Origin: Rhynchopus sp. YZ270_cl-10
Taxonomy: Eukaryota; Euglenozoa; Diplonemea; Diplonemida; Diplonemidae
Length of the DNA stretch: 64,000 nt
NCBI GenBank assembly: GCA_964035575.1
Contig: OZ037842.1
Span: forward strand, 1,612,001 to 1,676,000
Direction: 5' to 3'
Of this stretch, positions 22,007-34,056 are shown in pieces (position 1 is the first letter of the stretch; each line of letters begins with the position of its first letter). The position numbers were made by a program, and so were the translations under genes. The notes under the pieces are model-generated. The model ran no database searches. It was given only the letters and a program-made list of their open reading frames with translations, and was not told the DNA's origin.

Positions 22007-22595
22007 GCATCTGAAGGGGTTATTGGTTGGCAGGACATACGGGCTTTTTTAAACAATAACTGGCCTGTTCTGGCGGTGCTTTTTTGCCCATTTTTCACGC
22101 AATTTCGATTCTTTTTTTTTTTTTTAATGCCTGTCGGTTTTTCGCTGATTTTCCCCCCCACCCGCAATAGAGACACCTTAGAAGACATTCTGAACAAATA
22201 CATCTGAAACTGACACAGTGGCAAACAAAGGGGTGTCAACCATGTGATACAGGGGTTTCACAGCACGACAACTTCACCCAACCACTCAAAAAACTCTCCC
22301 TCGTAACGCCCCCCCCTTTCACCCCATTAACTTAAAAATGCCGGGTTTTACTCAGTTCGAAGTACCGAAAACCTGGTCAAGGGGGAGAACGACATCAACA
22401 AAAAAATCGTTTCCTCCCCCTTACAAACACATGCCTTACAATAAATGAGTTTCATATACTTTCAACATCAAAGAGAAGGTAGAAGGACGAATAAAAAAGT
22501 CTCCCAATTTTATTTGTTCCCCGCGGAGCCTTATCAACTTCACTTTTTCACAAAACTCCATATTCCCCCCAGGCCTCCCTCCTCCCACCCCTGCA
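22007..22595. other. Spacer before the two-exon hypothetical gene
   Basis: No gene seen. A T13 run occurs near 22114. A pyrimidine tract ending CCCCCCAG (AG at 22571-22572) lies 24 bases before the next ATG and is a candidate acceptor. Confidence 0.5.
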
Positions 22596-23752
22596 ATGCC
22601 ACCACCACCGTTCTCAATAAACGCAGAAACCGAGGAGGTGTTCTGCAAGGAGGTGGAGGAGTTGTGCGATTTGTTGGATCAGTCTGAGGCACGTGGGGGG
22701 TTGTTTGTGCGATGGATCAGCACGACGTTGCAGCAGGACGGAGGGGCCGCGTTGGTGCAGGCTGCTGGGGATGGGGCAAGGCTGCTGGAGGAGATGGGGC
22801 TCGGGGCGATCATCCGTGAGGCGCCGTTCCACCTGCCGGAGTTGTTGGTGCAGCTTGCAGGCGCAGTGTCGACGTTCTCGTCGACGCACAACCTCGCGCA
22901 GCCTATTGCCACCCTTGACGTTACCCTCAGCGGCGCCCTCCTCCCCACCCTCGCACTCCGCGGCCGTGCCCGCGAAGCACTCACAGAGCAGGTCCTCGGC
23001 CAAGTCGACACTGTGCTCACCATCGCAACCCACGTCCTCACACATTTACACTGTCACGCCTCGGTTCCGATCCACGAGCAGCTCTCCGTCGCACAAAAGG
23101 GTGCAATAAAAACAACACTATCAGGTATGCCCTGTTTAAACCTCTTGGATCGATATAAAAAGGGGAAGCTGTCTCTTCAATGGTGAGGGCACACCGTCAG
23201 CAATCCTATGTGTACGTATAACCTTTTCGTCCAAGAACCCTCCCATTTGGTCCCTCATTCCCATTACAATTTTCTCTTTCACCTCAACCCCCCTTTTTCA
23301 CAGCGCTTATGGAAGTTCTGAACGACACACGCGAGGAAACGGCGTTGCTCTGCACGCATCTTATTGTGCTGCTGCAGGTGTGCGCTGGGTGCGAATACTA
23401 TGACATGATACCGGCACATGAGAACGCAAACTGCTTTGGGGTGCAGTTCATTTCGTTGATGAACCGGTGCAAATTCCAGAACACGGGTGGTGCTGGTGAC
23501 GACAAGATGCCCGACGTACAGTTCATGTCGAAGCTGATCGGCATCGAGAGCGTTGCAACGAGCCAGGCATCCTCAAGCTCCGTCATCTACCCCAGAGACC
23601 TGGCCGTCTTCTGCGAGATGCTCGAACAAGACGTACGTGACCAAGGCCCAGCTTCACCACGAGGCGTTGCCTATAAAACCCTCCTACGAGCCATCGTCGC
23701 AAGTGAATTAAAACCTGTCGGGTGTTCCGTAGACCTTTCCCAATATGAATGA
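22596..23752 (+). CDS. Uncharacterised helical protein (possibly SPIN90/Ldb17-like)
   Basis: Two exons, 22596-23124 and 23304-23752, separated by a 179-nt GTATGC…CAG intron, give 325 residues. The protein is leucine- and alanine-rich and apparently all-helical, like an armadillo or leucine-rich helical repeat protein. It has no signal or membrane segment. The second exon contains NDTREETALLCTHLIVLLQ and YPRDLAVFCEMLEQDVRD followed by RGVAYKTLLRAI. This reminds me of the C-terminal leucine-rich domain of SPIN90/Ldb17 cytoskeletal regulators, but that is a weak impression without a search. The start ATG is 24 bases after a pyrimidine-AG acceptor. Gene status is supported by the clean splice pair and a high-GC frame. 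The function is left open. Confidence 0.78.
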
Positions 23753-24609
23753 AAAATGTGCAAAAAATCTGAACAAAAGCAATCCGTTGTTGTCCGAGAC
23801 TCAGTTCTTAAAATGAACGTTTCTCTAACTGAATGAATCTGGTTGTGGTTACCCGACCCCTACCTATTCAAATAAACTGGAATGAGGGGTGTGGGGAGAG
23901 GGGGTGGGAGTCGTTACTAAAACCTTTTTGTGCTTACATCCGGGGCTGGCATCGTAGCTGGGTCAGTTGGAGGTCTGCATCGATTTTTTTTTCATTTTTA
24001 TTCATCACCGAAAAAGTTGTATATTGTTGGAGATCACACAGGGTGTGGTCGGGCAGTATTATTGTCTCATTTGCAAATAAGAAGTGCTCTCAATTCTGTT
24101 TTATTTGCTCCAGTGTTTTATTAGTGTCCCAGTGACCCCCCCTATTTTTTTGTACCAATGTCTCGTGTGTCCCTATCTCCCATCAGTTTTTTATTTTGAA
24201 CGAAATCTGCAAAAAAAGACTCCCTCCCTCACCCATATTGCATTTCCGTCTTCTAACGATACACGAGAAGCTCCACGAAACGGATTCAACTCAACTCAAA
24301 CTCACAGTAGTAGTATTTTCATGTGTGAATTTTGAAGCCTCCCACCTAACAAAAACTACACTCGGGTTTGAAAAATTGACCCAAAAAACCCCCCTCCTTT
24401 TCTAGCAGGCAATACAACACATATTTCCCCCCTGCGTTCCTTCCCTCAACACACATACACCCGCTAACTGCATCTTTATTTTTGTATCTTGATAATATTG
24501 TTTCTCTGCATGGGATAGTTGCTCCGCCACCGCCTTCCGCCCTGTTTGCGGGGTTTTTTTTCCTTTTTTTCCCCCCCTCCCTTTTCCCCTCCTGCGCCAC
24601 CCTTCTTGA
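23753..24609. other. Spacer before the kinase gene
   Basis: No gene seen. One copy of a dispersed repeat lies at 23938-23985 (CATCCGGGGCTGGCATCG, GGTCAGTTGGAGGTC, TGCATC plus T run). The last 60 bases before the kinase start are a long T/C tract. Confidence 0.5.
23938..23985 (+). repeat. Dispersed CTGGCATYGT…GGTCAGT repeat, copy 1
   Basis: Shares CATCC…GGCTGGCATCGT, GGTCAGTYGGAGGT and CTGCATC with copies at 53127-53170 and 53470-53525. GGCAT and GTGCC can pair in the other copies, so it may fold as RNA. Confidence 0.6.
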
Positions 24610-27600
24610 ATGCCGGATGTTTCCCCAACCGCCTCCATCGTGGAGGTGTCTCCTTCGGGTGAAGAGTTAAAAGCTTCGTCTTCTTCTTCTTCATCTTCTC
24701 CAAAAAAATCTCACTTTGCGGACCCAGTTAATACCCCGAAGATTTCTGAAGAGAAAGACGCAATTAAGGACATAAAATCGCCTCCTGTAATAATTGGACG
24801 TTCTCCGGATGAACGATCTTTGGAGAAGAAATCACCTAAAAGCAGCCCGTTGGTTTCGCCTGATATTGTGAGGTCACCTCCGGAGAAGAATTCTGAGCCT
24901 GGAAAGCAGCCTTCACCGAGGACTATTTTGTCTCCGCTTGGACCGGCGTTGACGGAATCGAAGGATGGGCTTCCTTCAGCTCCGTTGCGTGCTTCTTCTA
25001 TGAAGCTGAGAAGGAGATCATCCGATCCGGCTGACCATTTGCACGCACCGTCAGGACCTTCTTCTGTTCCGCCTTTGTCGCCGGATTTATCTTCATACAA
25101 ATCAGATAGGGGGGATTCACCTATCGATGCGTCTCATAGGTCGTCGCGAAGAGGTTCACCATATCCCCGTTCAAATGGTTCTTCATCACCAAAATCGAAG
25201 GGAAAACAACGCAAAAAGTGGAAACGTGGTAAGCTTCTCGGAGAAGGAGGCTTCGGTGAGGTATACCTTGGGTTGGATGAGGATATGGGGAATCTCATTG
25301 CAGTGAAGCATGTTAAGATCGATTCGCGGGCAAATTCGGATGCGTTAGTACAGCTTCTGAATGAGGTGGAGCTGATGGCACGGCTGACACATCCAAGCAT
25401 CGTAAAATATATGTCTATGGAGACATTCGAAGGGTACTGCAACATCTTCATGGAGTACGTCCCGGGGGGGTCCGTTCTGAGTGTTCTCGAGGAGTTTGGG
25501 CCATTTACGGATGAAGTAACATCTTCGTATAGCAGACAGATCTTGAATGGGCTGGAGTATCTGCACAATGCAAAGGTTGTCCATCGGGATATTAAGTCGG
25601 CCAATATATTGTTGCATTCTGACGGGAATTTGAGGTTGGCAGATTTTGGTGCAGCAGTGCAGCTGGCAGCCTGCGCAGAAAAGAAAAAGCATGAGCTGGG
25701 AGGCACCGTGATGTGGATGCCGCCCGAGGTCATCAAGGAAGGCACCAAGGCGAATATTGCGTGGCAGCAGGACATATGGTCGCTAGGGTGCACGATCATG
25801 GAGATGCTGACGGCAAAGCGTCCGTTTAAATGGGTTGCGGACGACGAAAAGGACATCGTCCTGCACATCATCGACATGGAGAAGGAGGTGCAGCTTCCGG
25901 ACTCGATTTCGAAGGAAGCGTCGGACTTTTTGTTGAAGTGTTTGAAGAAGCCTGCAGAGGAGAGGCCGTCTGCGACGGAGATGTTGACCTACAAATACAT
26001 TGAGCTTTCCGACGCGAATCCGGTCACAGAACGCAGCAGGAAGCCACGCCCTGAGTCGCCCCGCGCCTCTCCAAAGAGCGTTCCTCGCGTGAAGAGCAGA
26101 CCTGCCGGCACACCCTCAAAGCGTCACTCCTCTCCTCGGGGCTTCGACGACGACTCTCGCCTCCGTCTCGTATCCGCATCCTCCTTTGGCAAACGCTCCT
26201 CGATCTACGCCGAAGGTGTTGACCCAGGCACGCCGAACACCATGATAGGTAGCCCTGCTGTCTCCGTTGCTTCCGTGAATGGGTCTTGGACAAATGGACG
26301 GCGTGGGCGGGATACCCCCAGCAGTACCCGGCACAACCCTCGTGCAACCATTTATGACGGGTCGTTTGCATCGGATTTGGATCAGTCAGAGAGGCGGCGG
26401 GTGCCGTCTGCGACTGTGATGCAGGACTTCGATCTGACTGCAGTTGAGGGCGAGACGGGGTTGGTTCTGACGGACGCCATGGCAGTCGCATCTGTCGCGC
26501 CTGGGTCTCCTGCAGACGAGGCGGGGCTGTCTGCAGTTGTAGGGTGGTTTCTGACGAGGGTTGCAGACACGGCTGGGCGTTCGCACCGATCAGACCGTTC
26601 TTCGAATGAGCGTGTAGTGTATTCGCACCCGGACAAGCGGGATGAGATTGTTCAGATGCTGGCAGAATGCTCCGTCCGCATGACCTTCATTGTGTACAAG
26701 CCAGGTGACGAAGTAGAGGTCCTCCGTTCCAGCGCAGAGTGGCATGTGTGCACAGTGCGCTCTGTCAAACCTGAAGAGCACCGCATCACCATCTTTGGCT
26801 ACGAAAGCGAAAAAATATTCCGGAAGGAGCTGAGCTTTTCCAACCTCGACACACACCTGAGGGTGGCCACGAAGAAGTCTTCTAGCTCCTCCTCCCCGAA
26901 GCTCAAGATTAAGGAAGACAACAAAGACAAAGAAAAGGACAAGAAGGACGACAAGAAGAAGCCCTCCGAAGAGCTCGACAAAGACAAGAAAAGCGACGAC
27001 GCCGACCCTGACACCCAGGAGCGCCCACGCCTCCCGGACAACGCAGCAAAGTCAGCTTCCTCCGACGGCAGGAACTCCCCAGAGCAGAGTGACATCATCA
27101 CGGGAGATGACGTATGCAAAAACCCCCCCATCCCCTTTAGAATTCCCTCACATTCTTCTGACCTTCAAATTTTTACTAAACAGCCGTCGCCTCTCGGACA
27201 GAAGAGCCAGCATGGGAATATGTCGAGCTTGATGCTTCCTTTGGGTGTGCTTCAGTCGCGGGAAGAGGAAGGGAACAGCAGTCCGTCGCCTGTGTACACC
27301 AAGAGCGCTGGAGAGCAGCGGCAGTATACAGAGTTTGTGAAGGGGAAGGCGGTGAGCCCGACGGCGGAGAACATTGAGTGGTGCAGTCCTACCTCTGCGT
27401 GGCCGAAGAGTAAAGTGACGCCGACGATGGTTCCGGGGATGTTGGCAGCGTCGCCTGCAGGGAGCCCTGTGTTCGTGCGGCGGAGTGGGTCGCGTGTGGA
27501 GAGCGACTGCGAGGATAGGATGGAGCGGCGCCTCAGCCAGACCATGCCGCAGCCTAACGGAGAGAACGGCATGCACCCCAGGAACCGCAGCCCGCACAGC

Positions 27601-30133
27601 ATGTCCTTCCCACGTGGCAACGGTGTCTGGTCGCAGCCAGCCATTCCCGCACGCAGGGAAAGCAGCTTCCCAGAGGACCTCACACCCATCACGTCGCCAG
27701 TCATCTGCATCAACGATGACACCCGTGGCTTTCAGCTTGCAAAACTGACCAAAGCTTCCAAGCCCAACCGGCCAATCCTAGCTGCTGCTATGGACAGAAA
27801 GTATGTGGGGTTTTCTCCGTCGTTCAAAATATTTGGAAATGATTGTAAAAAAAAACTGCATTTGAACATTTTAAACAAACACAGCCAATCTGCATCATCA
27901 ACGCCAAAAGCGGACGACGCCAGCGCCTCGTCACCACTCTCGGCAGCACCGTCAAACACCAAAGAAGTATGTATTTTGCCCCCTTCTTTTGTAATTGCTT
28001 TAGATTCTCTAAGGCCACCAGGCGTGCGATGCGTATAATTATGTAACTATCTCTCTTCTCCCGATAGCGTCTCAGGGTGGCTCTACTGTTGCCTCACACA
28101 TCAAAACACCACTCTCCTTTGCACACCACATCCACTCCACCAGGTTGCAACCGGGGGTCGTAGACCCCGCTCCAAAACGACTGTAACCTTTTCGACAACG
28201 TGGCAAGGTTCGAGCTCAAAGCGCAGCCCCCCAGATAGGATGACTGAGGTATGCACCCTTACTTTCCACAGCGCACAGAGCCTTGCGTATTACAGTTCTT
28301 TTTGTATGTTTTATCGTGATTTATGATCCCCCCACAGATAGCAGACCTGCAACGCCAACCCTCCCACACGGCGTCTGCCTTTGATTCGCACCCAGCACGG
28401 CACCCTGCAGCAGGGACACCCATCACCGAGCATGGTATTGAGAGCAATGCAGAGTCGATGCGCACACGCCGCTCGGGGTCTGTGCACTCGACGTCAGGGC
28501 AGAGTCTGCTGCCGATATCGCCTCTGAGCATCTCAGACTTGACTGTGGACCGGCAGCCGACGGGGATGCTGTTCCGCAAGCGTCTGATCGAGCAGCAGGC
28601 GCTGTCCCCAACGGAGGACTACGAGAGCACGACGCCACGCGACGCGTTGGAGGCGTCTGGGCAGCTGTCGGGCTCGCTGCTGGTGATCGATGTGCGGCCT
28701 GAAGACCACGACGAAGACTCACAGCGTGTGGTGCACTCGCTGCTGCCGAACCACAATGTGGCGCTCTTCGTCGCCTCGCTTCGTACACTCTGCCAGCTCG
28801 CAGACGTTCTCTGCAACGATGCAGAACGCCGCAAAGAGCTGCACTACTCCATCAACGCACGCTGTGAGGCGATCAACTACCCACCCTTCCCGGCACTCCC
28901 TTCATGGCTTGTGGCAAGCGACAAAGCGACGGATATGTGTTCACAGTACAAAATGTCCCGCCCGCTCACCTTTTCACTGACCATGGGACCACCCTCTTCG
29001 GGGAAAGGTACGTTCTTTTAAAATTGCAAATTGTTTTCATGCCCATAATACATTTTACAACAGATGTTGCGTCCGACCGTGTTGGCATTCGTTGGCGGCG
29101 GTTGGGGGGTCCACCGCAGTGTGCGTTCATTGTGGATGAGGTGATGGAGGAGTCTCCGGCAGAAGGTGCACGGATTGTACCTGGGTTGGAGTTGTTGTGC
29201 ATTGACGGGAAGGAGGTGAACGATGAGAATCAGCTGCGTGCGGCGCTGCTGAAGGGTGTGCAGAGACGTGGCATGGTGATGTGCTTCTACAGCCCTGAGG
29301 AGGACGGTGCGTCTGCTGTGCGGCTCATCTCGAACAACTCCATGCGGAGCATTGCCAGTGTCGGTAGCGTGCTCATCCACACCAACAGCTACGGCGGAAG
29401 CAGCAGCGGGTCCCCGCTTCGCCGCGATGCACGCTCGAACACCACCTCCCCACGAGGACGCACCACCCGCAAGGAGTCGCACCTCACACAGTTCGAAAGC
29501 GGCTGCGCTGCCGACAGCTCTGCCGCCGCCCTAGCACGCACCGGGTCATGCATGTCCCTCTCCCCCACCGCAGGCGGCAAACGCGTTTTCTCAATCGAAG
29601 TAAAAACACCCTACGAAGAAAAACCCATCAAAACGCAAAGCGACGAACCCGATGCGCCTGAAGCAAGCGAGCTGCCCCCAGCGCTCAACGGGATTACCAC
29701 TGTGTACAGCGACCTTGGCGAGAAGGAGAAGGAGCAGCGGAGACAAGATGAATCTGTTTCAGGGGATGCAGTCTGGTCACCCGTGCAGGAGGTGTCTAGA
29801 CCTCCGGTACATCCGTTGAAGCTGGAGAGAGTGCATTCTGTGAAGGAGGAAAGCGACCGCAAGGTTGTGGTCGACATTGAGCAGGGGAACGAAAAGGAGA
29901 AGGGGAAGGAGAAGGAGGGCAAGAAGGGGAAGGGCCTCGAAGGCGGTGTGGGGGAAGGCACTGCGCCAACCCTGCAAGAACGCTTCATCGCGCACGTGCG
30001 CAAGAAGATCCCTGCATCGAACATCGTGATAGGTCTCCTGCTTGTGCTCGTGATCGTCCTCTTATCACTCTTCTTCAAGGTGTACTACCTACTGATCTTC
30101 CTTCTTATGCTCCCCTTCGCCTTTGCGTGCTAA
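24610..30133 (+). CDS. MAP3K-like (STE-group) protein kinase with PDZ-like domains and C-terminal anchor
   Basis: Exons 24610-27111, 27184-27800, 27885-27966, 28144-28248, 28338-29007 and 29064-30133 give 1681 residues. The N-terminal 200 residues are Ser/Pro-rich and disordered. The kinase domain (about 204-465) has GEGGFG, the AVK lysine (about 233), HRDIKSAN (Asp about 327), DFG as ADFGAAV (about 345) and GTVMWMPPEVI, so it should be active and resembles MAP3Ks. A PDZ-like module (ETGLVLTDAM, SVAPGSPADEAGL) follows near residue 620, and a second (DRVGIRWRRLG, EESPAEGARIVPG) lies in the last exon. Between them are Ser- and Lys-rich linkers. The C-terminus (ASNIVIGLLLVLVIVLLSLF and more) is a hydrophobic hairpin or tail anchor. 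Introns of 72 and 84 nt are multiples of three with no stop, so retention would still give a full frame. The third intron (27967-28143) has an alternative acceptor at 28067. Confidence 0.9.
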
Positions 30134-30244
30134 ATACGGAGAGAAAAAAAAAATGGAGTTTTTCTCCCCGGTAGAGAGGGGGAGTTAAAATAAGGGAACG
30201 TTCTGAATTATGGTTTTTTTTTTCGTTTTGTTCAGCAACGAAAA

Positions 30245-30336
30245 TGGGTGTAGGACTGCATGGTTTGGGTCCACACAGTGCAGGGCAGTGTACCAATGTA
30301 CGCTCTTCATGAGGCCTTTTGTATCTCAAGTCAATT
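30245..30336 (+). repeat. 95-nt dispersed repeat, copy 2
   Basis: GGTGTAGGACTGCATGG, TTTGGGTCCACAC, TACCAATGTAC, CATGAGGCC and TTTGTATCTCAAGTCAA. It starts 112 bases after the kinase stop codon, so it probably lies in the 3' UTR. Confidence 0.75.
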
Positions 30337-30348
30337 ATCATTTCTTTA

Positions 30349-30390
30349 GGTGACTAAGCACGAGAGGCTTCGGTTCATCTTATAAACTTT
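30349..30390 (+). repeat. Dispersed hairpin copy (CTAAGC type)
   Basis: AGGTGA, CTAAGC, loop ACGAGAG, GCTTCG, GTTCATCTTATAAAC and a T run. It sits immediately upstream of a TGTGC-type copy at 30401. Confidence 0.75.
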
Positions 30391-30400
30391 TTTCTTTCTT

Positions 30401-30434
30401 AAAGATGTGTGTGCTCGAGAGGCACGTTCGTCTT
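30401..30434 (+). repeat. Dispersed hairpin copy (TGTGC type)
   Basis: AAAGATGTGTGTGCTCGAGA then GGCACGTTCGTCTT. Changes in both outer arms (AAGATG/CGTCTT) and inner arms (TGTGC/GCACG) keep pairing through G-U pairs. Confidence 0.75.
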
Positions 30435-30724
30435 ACTGCGTTTGTCTTTTTTTTCTTTTTGTGTGTCTTTCCAAAGAAGCGCCGTCTTCGTAGCTATCCT
30501 CGTGTGCTCTCCCGATTGGAATGGATGATTAGTGACTTTTGTGGGTAGGGTGGGTGGGGGGAGGTATACGTATGGGAGTTATCTTAAATTTATTTAGCGT
30601 TCGTTTCTTCTTTTTTGGGGTCATTGAGAGAAACACACTACGCATGGGTAAGGGAACCAATTTTTCCTATCTAACGCTTTGTTTCGAGAGGGTGTTTAAC
30701 GTGAGTAGCGTACACAAAAAAAAA

Positions 30725-30850
30725 CAGTGGATATGGCACAACTGTGGCAACACAACCGAGGCAACTACACTACTCCAACAATTTATCAAAAAAAAAAAAA
30801 ATATTAATAGTGGAGCTCATCCTCTGGGTGTCTACACTTATACAGCAGTT
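30725..30850 (+). repeat. Paired short dispersed repeats with A-run tails
   Basis: First half (30725-30800): GGCACAACTGTGGCAACACA, ACCGAGGCAACTACACTACT and an A run, nearly identical to 32024-32100. Second half (30811-30850): the GTGGAGYTCATCC family. The A-run tails recall tiny retroposons, but no target duplication could be fixed. Confidence 0.6.
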
Positions 30851-31029
30851 TTAAAAATATAGTATTTTCAATTCATCCCTGCGGTGTTTCAGTAAGAGCG
30901 TAGAACCTGTGTTTTTTTTGCTTGCGTTTCGACGCAGCGGTTCACTCTGATGGAAGCGGGCAATACCCACCTGTTGAGGTTCAGAGGCGCGTTCCTCTTT
31001 CAAGAGTTCTCTTTACTTTGTGTTGTTCA

Positions 31030-31066
31030 AAGGTGACTGAGCAAGGGAGGCTTAGGTTCATATAAC
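31030..31066 (+). repeat. Dispersed hairpin copy (CTGAGC type)
   Basis: AAAGGTGA, CTGAGC, loop AAGGGAG, GCTTAG and GTTCAT. The inner pair CTGAGC/GCTTAG is kept by a G-U wobble. Confidence 0.6.
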
Positions 31067-32023
31067 CCCCCTTTTTTCTTTTGAAAAAAAGCAAAGAAAC
31101 GTAAACTTGAAAAATTCAACCATGTTACAATATCCTGGCACAACGACTCCTTTTTCAGTTCATTTGCCAAAAAATCACTTTATTCCGGTTTGGTATCGTT
31201 GAAGAGACCGCCACGCTGCCCATCATCTTATCCTGTCTGTCCGTGCGATTTCATAACAATTGCCCTGAGGCAACTTAACAGCTTTTTTTTTTGTCCATCC
31301 TTATTTTTCTTAACCCAATAACTGACATAACAGAAGAAAAAAAATGCCCCTCTGGCTACACTAATAATACAACCAAATTTTCAAAAAAAAAATAAAAAAT
31401 ACAATCATTACAACAAACGGAAGGGTAAAAACTAAGGTGTATTCTGGGATTCACAACCCTAGGAGCAACGTTTTTTTTTCTCCCCCTACTGCTGTTTGTT
31501 GTAACGACTGTAATAATAAGGGTCTTCACTTGACTCTGAAAGGGTTTCTTCTATTGTCACCTAAACAAGGTGCCGCAAAGATAATATTATTCGTCTTTTT
31601 TTGGCGAAGAGGTTTTCCTGGCTCTGCGCACACAAAAACACAAAAATAAAAACTGAAGGTCCCAATCTTTGCTTCCTATAAACGCAGAAACCCCCCTTTT
31701 TGTTTGCACTTATCAGCTTCACTTCCCTTTTTTGTAATGATTTTTTTTCTGATGTGTTAATTGCAAATCAGATCCCCTGCTCTATTCAGTAGAAGACAGC
31801 GGACCTCTTTGCGAGAAAAAAGGGGGCAACAGTATTGGAGTGTACCATTGGTAAAGCAATGGTATTTCAATGATGATATAGGTGAGTGACGACACCTCCC
31901 CCTTTTTTTTTGCCAGTTGGGTGTGCACGTTTAGGAAAGGCAACTTCCTATTAAGCCCGCCGACTCCATTTTCTTGGAGCTTCCAGGACCGTACATAGCT
32001 CCGTTCCCTAATAGGAATGGTAA

Positions 32024-32100
32024 AAACAGTGGAGATTGCACAACTGTGGCAACACAACCGAGGCAACTACACTACTCTAACAATTTATCAAAAAAAAATT
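32024..32100 (+). repeat. Short dispersed repeat with A-run tail, copy 2
   Basis: AACAGTGGAGATTGCACAAC, TGTGGCAACACAACCGAGGC and AACTACACTACT, then CAATTTATC and an A run. About 70 bases match 30725-30800 with a handful of differences. Confidence 0.65.
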
Positions 32101-32817
32101 TCAAAAAAAGGGCGCAGGGGATGTTACCTATGCTTCCTGTTTGCTATATGTAAGTAGACTATTATGAATTTGTGGAAATTTGATTTTTTTTGTAACACTT
32201 AGAACACCGATTTACTTCCGATTTACTCACAAAGAGTGTATTGCGTTCGAAAATTTGATTATTTTATGGAAAAAAAAAAACCCGAGCGGTAGCGGGAGTA
32301 GGACATCTCAACGTAGACCGCGAAATGGAAGTAAGTTGGGCGGAGGGTGGGCGTGGCGTGGATATATTCTGTTGCGACACGTGATTTTTCCAAGTTTTCA
32401 AAAAAAAAAAAAAAAGGTCTGACTTTTCTTGGTTCGTTGAGATTGGTGTGATTTCATCTAAGAGAAGCATTTACTTCTCTTTTTTACTTTTTGCTAAACA
32501 TGTCAAAAAAAGCAAGGGTACATTGTTTGCACCCTCTTTACATTATTTTTGTTGCATTAAGAAAAGAATGTATATGAAATAATCTAAGAGGTTGCCACGT
32601 ATTTTCTCTTTCTTTCCGAACAATAACTTTCCGTCGTTTTGCGTTTTTTTTTTTTTTTTTTGTGTTTTTTTTGTTTGCAAAGGACAATTTTTTTTTTCTC
32701 ATGGTTTTGCTCTCCCTTCTTAGGTTCCGTTTTGCCAATAAAATAACACCATACCTTAACAGCATTCCTTTTCTGGGGGATGGGGTGGGAGTCTTTCACG
32801 ATGATGATATTACTAAG

Positions 32818-32877
32818 GGTTTTGGTGATATGACGTGCTTGGTGAAGCATGTGCTATGACATGTCGTATCACCAAAA
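32818..32877. repeat. Isolated long hairpin
   Basis: TTTTGGTGATATGACGTG faces CATGTCGTATCACCAAAA across a loop of about 19 bases that itself contains GCATGTGC. No other copy was noticed in the window. Confidence 0.6.
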
Positions 32878-33893
32878 AAACCTGAGTAACATCATCACCG
32901 TGTGTTCGGAAAGGGAGATCCGGGGCTAATGGCTTCTGTCAACTGAGGGATTTCACCCCGCCATCTTGCTGGGATTCTGGGTCTTTCTGGTCACGTGAGG
33001 TCGAAACCCCATAGTAACAAAAAAAAGGCTTTCTCGAAGTACTGCAAAACACCTTTAGCTTTGCGAGCAAACAATGCTGGCCGTCTTTGCAAAAAAAGAA
33101 AAAAGAAAAAATAGTGTTATATTGTGTGTATGTGAAAAAACAGTGCGTTGTGACGAGAGAAAAAACTTGGTCCAAATGAGACGGGGTTTTTGTTACTTTT
33201 GGCGAGTTTTTTTTTTTGGAGGTGCACTTACAATTTGTTTGGGTGCCTGTATTTTGCACACACACCTGACGCGATGCGTGCCGAAGTTCCGAAGCTTCGA
33301 ATAAGTGTTGGGCCACCTCCCCCCTACCCTCGAACGAATGGTTTACGTTATGTTCAGTTTGATTTTCTCGTCGAGAATTTTTGAAAATAAAAAAGGACCG
33401 CCCATGTTGTGTCGTTTCCTCTAAGCTTCTTTGGACACGGCAGATATGTGAAAAAAACAGAGAAAGGTCAATAAAATAAACTGATTTTTCTTTGAAAAAG
33501 ATCTGTTTTATGTGTTCTAGTTTTGGTTTGTTTTCTGTTTCAAAAAAAAATTTTTTTTTATGGTTCTTTTTGTGACTTCTCAAATTGTCAATTTATTGGT
33601 TTGGGTAAAAACGAGACCCTGTCACATTCAGTGACCCGTCGCGTTTAAATTATTGCTTTCTATTTGAAACTACAAATGGTTTGTGTTTCTTCCCCGAGAA
33701 CGTTTAAAAACACTGCCCCAGAGCAGCCCTTCGTCTTTCAACGCCTTATTAGGTTGCCCTCGCCACCCCTCCCATTTAGTACTTCGGATCAAAAAAAAAG
33801 ATGCTTTCCCTTCGCCAAACGACATTTTTTTTTTTTTTAATTCATCTCTCCCTGCACACATCCCAACCTGAGCAATGCTCCGCTCTGAAGAAC

Positions 33894-33956
33894 TACCGTA
33901 ATAATGTTGGAACGCTTTAAAAAATGCCCTGCCGTTCCAACATTACGTTAACGGTG
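33894..33956. promoter_or_regulatory. Strong hairpin upstream of the molybdenum-carrier gene
   Basis: CGTAATAATGTTGGAACG and CGTTCCAACATTACG pair over at least 12 consecutive bases, and pairing continues outward (ACCG…CGGT). The structure ends about 100 bases upstream of the start codon at 34057 and upstream of the candidate acceptor at 34028. Its function is unknown. It could equally be a small foldback element. Confidence 0.55.
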
Positions 33957-34056
33957 TTCCCTTCTCAAAAACCCCTCTAGCTTCTCCGGCATAAACCACT
34001 TCTCACAAAGTATGAACCTTCTTTCCAGATCCTGCATACACACTACACTATAAAAT

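Larger units (their letters stand above)
30134..34056. other. 3.9 kb repeat-rich spacer
   Basis: No supportable gene. It contains clustered dispersed repeats (30245-30434, 30725-30850, 31030-31066, 31352-31400, 32024-32100), two strong isolated hairpins (32818-32877 and 33894-33956) and many T and A runs. A candidate acceptor CTTTCCAG ends at 34028, 29 bases before the next gene. Confidence 0.5.

Noticed and set aside
28068-28143. Extra exon in the kinase gene
   Set aside because: Using the acceptor at 28067 adds bases that put the following coding-like exon (VATGGRRPRSKTTVTF) out of frame.
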